10,511 nt of DNA, from NCBI GenBank assembly GCA_002730795.1, contig PCAX01000036.1:5579-16089 (forward strand). The letters run 5' to 3'. The notes below the pieces were generated by a model. That model saw nothing but the letters and a program-made list of their open reading frames with translations, made no database searches and was not told the DNA's origin. The translations under genes and the position numbers were made by a program. The stretch's first letter is position 1. Every line of letters starts with the position of its first letter. Shown piece by piece: positions 6,829-10,511 of the stretch. This DNA comes from Chloroflexota bacterium. GTDB taxonomy: Bacteria > Chloroflexota > Dehalococcoidia > Lucifugimonadales > Lucifugimonadaceae.

Positions 6829-7287
6829 TTATTCAACTTCAACAATCATTTCAATTTCAACAGGTATCTGATTGGGCAAACTTGCAACGCCTACCGCGGA
6901 CCTAGCGTGTTTTCCCTTTTCTCCGAAAACTTCGACCAACAAATCAGAACATCCGTTAATTACATTTGGATGGTCTTTAAAACTGTCGATTGCGTTAACC
7001 ATACCTAGGAGTTTAATAATTTGTTTTACGTTGTTCAGGTCTGTTATTTCAGATTTTAATGCTGACAATAATTGAATTCCGACCATACGGGCAGCGTCGT
7101 AAGCTTCATCAACACTTATATCAACACCAACTTTTCCTGATATAAAGTCTCCATCAGGTGTTCTGGGGCCTTGTCCGGATAGGAAAATTAAATTTCCAGA
7201 TTTTTTACTTGGTACATAATTAGCAATTGGTTTAGGGGTGTTGGGCAGGGTTATATTGAGTTCGATAAGTTTTTTCTCGATATCCAA
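6829..7287 (-). CDS. RidA/YjgF/UK114-family protein, long (about 150-residue) subgroup
   Basis: A 152-residue cytoplasmic protein of the Rid family, whose best-known members hydrolyse reactive enamines/imines from PLP enzymes or amino-acid oxidation. It belongs to the longer subgroup, with an N-terminal KLIELNITLPNTPKPIANYV and the core NLIFLSGQGPRTPDG (32-46). It ends with HARSAVGVASLPNQIPVEIE (127-146). Arg129 and the VEIE glutamates align with Arg105 and Glu120 of E. coli RidA, so deaminase-type activity is possible, though long-form members are often not tested. The start is TTG at 7287, supported by a strong GGAGG (complement of 7296-7300) 8 bases upstream; no nearby ATG exists. It follows fumarase by 21 bases and is probably in the same operon. 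Confidence 0.92.
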   Translation of the reverse strand: MDIEKKLIELNITLPNTPKPIANYVPSKKSGNLIFLSGQGPRTPDGDFISGKVGVDISVDEAYDAARMVGIQLLSALKSEITDLNNVKQIIKLLGMVNAIDSFKDHPNVINGCSDLLVEVFGEKGKHARSAVGVASLPNQIPVEIEMIVEVE

Positions 7288-7308
7288 AAAGATTTCCTCC
7301 GTTTTAAT

Positions 7309-8703
7309 TTAATCTGATTCAGTCATTTTAATAGGGTCAAGTATTCTATCCAGTTCGATTTTATCAATATCAGTTCTTCGTGATGCGACTTGTTTTATGG
7401 TTTCCCCAGTTTTGGCGGCTTCGTGGGCAATATCAGCTGCCTTATCGTAACCTATTATGGGAACTAGGGCGGTGCATATTGCCAAACCTTCTAACACCAT
7501 ATTTGGTCCTTTTTCGGTTTCTTTTAATCCATCAACGCATTGGGTAGAAAAATTGCTGCAAGACTTGCTCAATAAATCTATTGATTGCAAGAGATTGTAA
7601 GCTGTAACCGGCATCATAACGTTAAGTTCGAAATTTCCCGATTGCCCAGCAATCGTGATCGTATTGTCGTTGCCAATAATTTGGGCACAAACCATCGTCA
7701 CCGATTCAGCTATAACGGGGTTTACTTTACCTGGCATAATTGATGATCCTGGTTGGACCTCTGGGATGCTTATTTCTCCCAAACCTGCACGAGGTCCGGA
7801 TCCAAGCCATCTAATATCATTTGCTATTTTCATCAAGCTAACTGCAATTGTCTTGATTTCTCCGGAAGCGGCGACACAATTGTCTACGGTGCTCTGAGCT
7901 TGAAAATGATTCTTCGTTTCCGAAAGATTTAAACCTGTCATATTTTTTAATTGTTCGATGACCTTAAAAGCAAATTTCGGATGCATTCCAATCCCGGTCC
8001 CAACTGCCGTCCCCCCAAGTGGTAATACGCATAATTCATCAAGAGCTTTTTTTGCTCGTTCAATACCATTAGTCATCTGCCCTTTGTACCCAAGAAACTC
8101 TTGCCCTAGCCGTATAGGAGTAGCATCTTGCAGGTGCGTACGCCCAGTTTTTACTATTTCCCAGAATTCTTTGGATTTTTCTTGGAATGATTGTTCCAAC
8201 TGTTCCATGGCGGGTATAAGGTCGTTTTTAATTGCACCGGCTGCAGCGAGGTGGATCGTGGTTGGTATCACGTCGTTCGACGATTGGCCCTTGTTGACAT
8301 GATCATTAGGGTGTATAGGGTTCTTCGAACCTAATATTCCGCCCAAAGATTCTATTCCTACGTTGGCGATCACTTCGTTAGCGTTCATATTTGTAGAGGT
8401 TCCCGATCCGGTTTGGAATATGTCTACCACGAATTCCTGGTCGAACTCCCCATTCATCACTCTTTCGGCCGCGTCAATAATGATGTCGGCGATGTGTGGG
8501 TCGAGAGTATTCAGTTCTTTATTAACCTTGGCGGAAGCTTGTTTTATTTGACCTATCGCTTTTATGAATGAGCGGCCAAATCTGAGATCGCTAATTGGGA
8601 AATTTAGCTCGGCTCTTCGAGTATTACCACCATAATACGCGGCATGGGGCACCTCCAATTTTCCCATCGAATCTGATTCACTCCGCATCCCATCTTGTTT
8701 CAT
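7309..8703 (-). CDS. fumC: Fumarate hydratase, class II
   Basis: Interconverts fumarate and L-malate; iron-independent homotetramer of the fumarase/aspartase superfamily. The 464-residue product shows QTGSGTSTNMN (97-107), HPNDHVNKGQSSND (131-144), GRTHLQDATPIRLGQEF (187-203) and the superfamily signature GSSIMPGKVNP (319-329) with its catalytic Ser loop. His at GRTH is the fumarase residue; aspartases have Gln there (GRTQ). The PGKVNPV continuation is like mycobacterial and Chloroflexi FumC rather than E. coli (GKVNPTQ). The ATG at 8703 has GGAG (complement of 8710-8713) 6 bases upstream; a TTG four codons earlier is rejected. It lies between CMD-like and RidA genes in a tight minus-strand run. 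Use on a related unsaturated diacid, such as mesaconate, cannot be excluded. Confidence 0.94.
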   Translation of the reverse strand: MKQDGMRSESDSMGKLEVPHAAYYGGNTRRAELNFPISDLRFGRSFIKAIGQIKQASAKVNKELNTLDPHIADIIIDAAERVMNGEFDQEFVVDIFQTGSGTSTNMNANEVIANVGIESLGGILGSKNPIHPNDHVNKGQSSNDVIPTTIHLAAAGAIKNDLIPAMEQLEQSFQEKSKEFWEIVKTGRTHLQDATPIRLGQEFLGYKGQMTNGIERAKKALDELCVLPLGGTAVGTGIGMHPKFAFKVIEQLKNMTGLNLSETKNHFQAQSTVDNCVAASGEIKTIAVSLMKIANDIRWLGSGPRAGLGEISIPEVQPGSSIMPGKVNPVIAESVTMVCAQIIGNDNTITIAGQSGNFELNVMMPVTAYNLLQSIDLLSKSCSNFSTQCVDGLKETEKGPNMVLEGLAICTALVPIIGYDKAADIAHEAAKTGETIKQVASRRTDIDKIELDRILDPIKMTESD

Positions 8704-8757
8704 ATGAAGCTCCAATCACGTTTTTGTGTTATCAATTCTAAGGGTACATAAAATTGT

Positions 8758-9162
8758 TTAATTGGTTTTTGTTTTGTTACATGGATGCTTTTTGTCATAT
8801 TCTTGAAAAGTTTTTTCAGCAGCGTTGAGCGCATTAACTGAAGCTGGGTATCCTCCGTAAAATAACATTTGGGTGATGATTTCAATGATTTGAATTTTTT
8901 CCCACCCATAGTTGAGAGCTCCTGTGATATGCCCAGGTAATTGATTGGGTTTGTCTAGCGCTACTAATGCAGCTATCGTACATATCGATCTTATTTTACC
9001 GGGTAGGGAATCCCTTTGATAAATATGTCCAAATAAAGTCGCGTTGATTAGTTCGAAAGCATCATTAACTGGTTCAGCTACAATTGGGAGCTTGGGTTCT
9101 CCATCATAGTACCAATTTCTCCATTCATGGGATATTTCTGAAAGTTTATTGTAATCTTGCAT
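8758..9162 (-). CDS. Carboxymuconolactone decarboxylase (CMD) family protein, PcaC-like
   Basis: A 134-residue all-helical protein of the CMD/AhpD superfamily. The diagnostic stretch is about residues 56-120: KIRSICTIAALVAL, then GHITGALNYGWEKIQIIEII, then MLFYGGYPASVNALNAAEK. His78 and the GxPAxxNAL end are as in gamma-carboxymuconolactone decarboxylase (PcaC). The CxxC pair needed for AhpD-type peroxidase function is absent, which argues against an oxidative-stress role. The N-terminus is slightly extended and Trp/Tyr-rich (HEWRNWYYDGEPKLP), which may shape the substrate pocket. The ATG at 9162 has an excellent GAGGAG (complement of 9170-9175) 7 bases upstream. It starts 24 bases after the MFS stop and ends 54 bases before fumC, so it is operonic. 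The reaction is unknown; a lactone or beta-keto acid substrate is only a family-level guess. Confidence 0.88.
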   Translation of the reverse strand: MQDYNKLSEISHEWRNWYYDGEPKLPIVAEPVNDAFELINATLFGHIYQRDSLPGKIRSICTIAALVALDKPNQLPGHITGALNYGWEKIQIIEIITQMLFYGGYPASVNALNAAEKTFQEYDKKHPCNKTKTN

Positions 9163-9186
9163 TTTTGATCTCCTCTTGTTTTACGC

Positions 9187-10335
9187 CTAATGACGTTGAT
9201 CTTTTTGTACTTTTAAACTGGAAATGACCACTAGACCAAGAATGGTTACCAACACACCAAACCAGAATACTATTGGAATTCCATATATTGATGCAATTAT
9301 CCCAGAAATTGATGGTCCTAACATCATACCCAATGCGTATATCGCCTGATAAGTTCCCATAGCCGTAGCTCTTAAATCCGGAGATGCCGCTCTTATAGCT
9401 AGGCTTATCAAAATTGTGTTCATTAAACCTCTGCCCACGCCGTTTAAGCTTTGGATCGGTATCAACAAGTAGTGAGATTCAACGAAAGGTATTGAAGCAA
9501 GGGAAATAATTGAAAATATTGATGCAATGTAAAGAGCGTTTTTCAGTCCTATCTTTTTGGTTATCCACGGGCAAATAACAGTAAAAATAAGCGCAGTTGT
9601 TAACCCAGCTGTGGTCATAAATCCCAAGTCTGATTTTGATGCACCTAAATTTTCGGCAAAGATCGGTAAAAAGCCAAAAGTGACACCAAAAGTGACGAAC
9701 TGTAATGTTATCGCTACTAACGACACTTTTATCAATGATGGTGATTTTATGGTATTTAATGATTGTTTAAATCTGTGATTTCTTTTTCCATATTCGGGCT
9801 CGGAAATTAAGGCGACAATGAATGCACCTATTGCGGCCAGGATACCCGCTGCAAAAAATGTTGAACTAGTTCCCATAAAGTCAGCCATCAATCCTCCAAC
9901 AGATGTAGCACCTAAAATCGAAACCGAGTTTATGCTCATTACCTTGGCCATTGTTTTTGTGGAATTATCTTCACGAAAAAAAGAGGCATACATTACGCTA
10001 ATAGCAACCCAACCAGCCGCTGCGATACCTGTTATGGTCCTAGCAGCAAACATAGACCAAGGATCTGTAGAAAATCCTAACCATATTCCTCCTAATGAGC
10101 TTAATACTAGGGATGATACGACAAATGGCTTCCGCCCAAATTTATCTGCATAAATTCCGATTGGAATTCGAAAGATAATTTGTCCAAACGCGTAGGACGC
10201 CACTATTAAACCTATCATTGGAAGGGTACCGCCTAGTGACTTCGCGTGTATTGATAACACTGGAGAATACAGGTACAGAGAAATCCAGAATAAGGAGGTA
10301 CCAGTACTAATTAATGCAATTCTCAAATCAAACAT
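9187..10335 (-). CDS. Major facilitator superfamily (MFS) transporter
   Basis: A 382-residue inner-membrane protein with about 12 hydrophobic helices. The N-terminal half has an intact motif A, GIYADKFGRKPFVV (about residues 61-74), then RTITGIAAAGWVAISVMYAS (94-113). A charged central loop (EPEYGKRNHRFKQS) separates the halves, and SPDLRATAMGTYQAIYALG with MLGPSISG marks the C-terminal half. It resembles sugar/drug efflux-type MFS proteins, but the substrate is unknown; the operon setting suggests uptake of the catabolised compound. It differs clearly from the other MFS protein here (5471-6661). The ATG at 10335 starts the first helix almost at once (MFDLRIALIST) but has no recognisable ribosome-binding site. 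It follows an enolase-superfamily gene by 64 bases. Confidence 0.9.
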   Translation of the reverse strand: MFDLRIALISTGTSLFWISLYLYSPVLSIHAKSLGGTLPMIGLIVASYAFGQIIFRIPIGIYADKFGRKPFVVSSLVLSSLGGIWLGFSTDPWSMFAARTITGIAAAGWVAISVMYASFFREDNSTKTMAKVMSINSVSILGATSVGGLMADFMGTSSTFFAAGILAAIGAFIVALISEPEYGKRNHRFKQSLNTIKSPSLIKVSLVAITLQFVTFGVTFGFLPIFAENLGASKSDLGFMTTAGLTTALIFTVICPWITKKIGLKNALYIASIFSIISLASIPFVESHYLLIPIQSLNGVGRGLMNTILISLAIRAASPDLRATAMGTYQAIYALGMMLGPSISGIIASIYGIPIVFWFGVLVTILGLVVISSLKVQKDQRH

Positions 10336-10399
10336 CGATTACGCTGTGTAATAAGTTTGTCTTTACTGTATCTGTACAATGAAAACAAAATTTTTCAGT
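10336..10399. promoter_or_regulatory. Leader of the MFS-CMD-fumC-ridA gene run, with a small dyad
   Basis: These 64 AT-rich bases lie between an enolase-superfamily stop and the MFS start. TGTA and TACA (10367-10370 and 10375-10378) form an inverted repeat with a 4-base spacer. On the minus strand a TTGTTT, 17 bases, TAAAGA pair overlaps the dyad and could be a weak promoter. The spacing is also short enough for read-through from the upstream gene. Nothing here is strong. Confidence 0.2.
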
Positions 10400-10511
10400 T
10401 TACGAGTTAACTTTTACCCAATCTGGATCAGGGTGACCTAATATAAAATCGTAATCCAAATCAATTCCGAGCCCTGGCTTGTCCGGAAGGGTAATGTAGC
10501 CATCTTTGATA
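10400..10511 (-). CDS. Enolase-superfamily (mandelate racemase/muconate lactonizing) enzyme, C-terminal end
   Basis: Only the last 36 codons and the TAA stop (complement of 10400-10402) are inside the window. The tail reads IKDGYITLPDKPGLGIDLDY and then DFILGHPDPDWVKVNS. The pattern 'G-x-I-x-L-P-x-x-P-G-L-G-I/V' is the standard C-terminal strand and loop of mandelate racemase/MLE-family enzymes. The dehydratase at 2523-3677 has the equivalent HIELWETPGLGFEV. The catalytic barrel is off the edge, so neither subfamily nor reaction can be stated. The end lacks the SVADW-type terminus of the DgoD-like protein, so it is probably a different subfamily. It is transcribed towards the MFS gene and may head the operon. 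Confidence 0.75.
   Translation of the reverse strand, partial: IKDGYITLPDKPGLGIDLDYDFILGHPDPDWVKVNS

Noticed and set aside
6654..6845. Minus-strand 63-codon frame across the gap between RidA and the MFS gene
   Set aside because: It overlaps both neighbours' ends, has low-complexity Asn/Leu/Ser content, no ribosome-binding site and no family resemblance. The gap is better read as a regulatory spacer.
7958..8302. Plus-strand 114-codon frame
   Set aside because: It is antisense to the conserved catalytic centre of fumC and has no recognisable domain.
7309..8703. Aspartase or carboxymuconate cycloisomerase (PcaB) identity
   Set aside because: The GRTH motif has the fumarase His rather than the aspartase Gln. 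The SGTSTNMN and NDHVNKGQSSND blocks are FumC-type and not PcaB-type.
8758..9162. AhpD-like alkylhydroperoxidase
   Set aside because: The CxxC motif essential for that activity is absent; the only Cys residues are isolated.
9818..10153. Plus-strand 111-codon frame
   Set aside because: It is antisense to an MFS gene, with repetitive Ala/Ile/Pro content expected from the complement of membrane helices.
1..10511. tRNA genes, CRISPR arrays, insertion sequences, integrases or phage genes
   Set aside because: No cloverleaf, spaced repeats, transposase motifs or terminal inverted repeats were seen on either strand; almost the whole window is explained by ordinary genes.

Overview
This is an AT-rich, gene-dense bacterial chromosome segment with very short gaps between genes. 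It holds ten complete protein genes and two genes cut by the window ends. No RNA gene, mobile element, integrase, CRISPR array or phage gene is visible. The organism cannot be named from sequence alone. The single-chain class II glycyl-tRNA synthetase, a fumarase resembling actinobacterial and Chloroflexi types, frequent TTG starts, and two enolase-superfamily genes next to SDR, MFS, RidA and carboxymuconolactone-decarboxylase-like genes recall the low-GC marine Chloroflexota (SAR202-type). That placement is inference.

Left part (1-1564, minus strand): glycyl-tRNA synthetase is followed after 2 bases by the start of a thioredoxin-fold (TlpA/ResA-like) exported protein that runs off the left edge. 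Next (1683-3677) come a plus-strand short-chain dehydrogenase and a minus-strand D-galactonate-dehydratase-type enolase-superfamily enzyme. They are convergent, with only 3 bases between their stop codons. Together they suggest oxidation and dehydration of a sugar or sugar acid.

Middle (3780-5437, plus strand): two genes overlapping by one base encode a DUF1445 (YcsI-like) protein and a DUF4392 protein. These families correspond to the two halves of the animal mitochondrial D-glutamate cyclase, so the pair looks like a split bacterial version of that enzyme.

Right part (5471-10511, all minus strand): reading in the direction of transcription, the order is the C-terminus of a second enolase-superfamily enzyme, an MFS transporter, a PcaC-like carboxymuconolactone decarboxylase family protein, class II fumarase, and a long-form RidA-family protein. 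After a 167-base gap comes a second MFS transporter. The first five genes are spaced 21-64 bases apart and look like one catabolic operon for an organic acid, with fumarase feeding the TCA cycle and RidA clearing reactive imines. The gap before the second MFS gene contains a perfect FadR/GntR-type operator, so that gene may be controlled separately. The substrate of this cluster cannot be read from the sequence.
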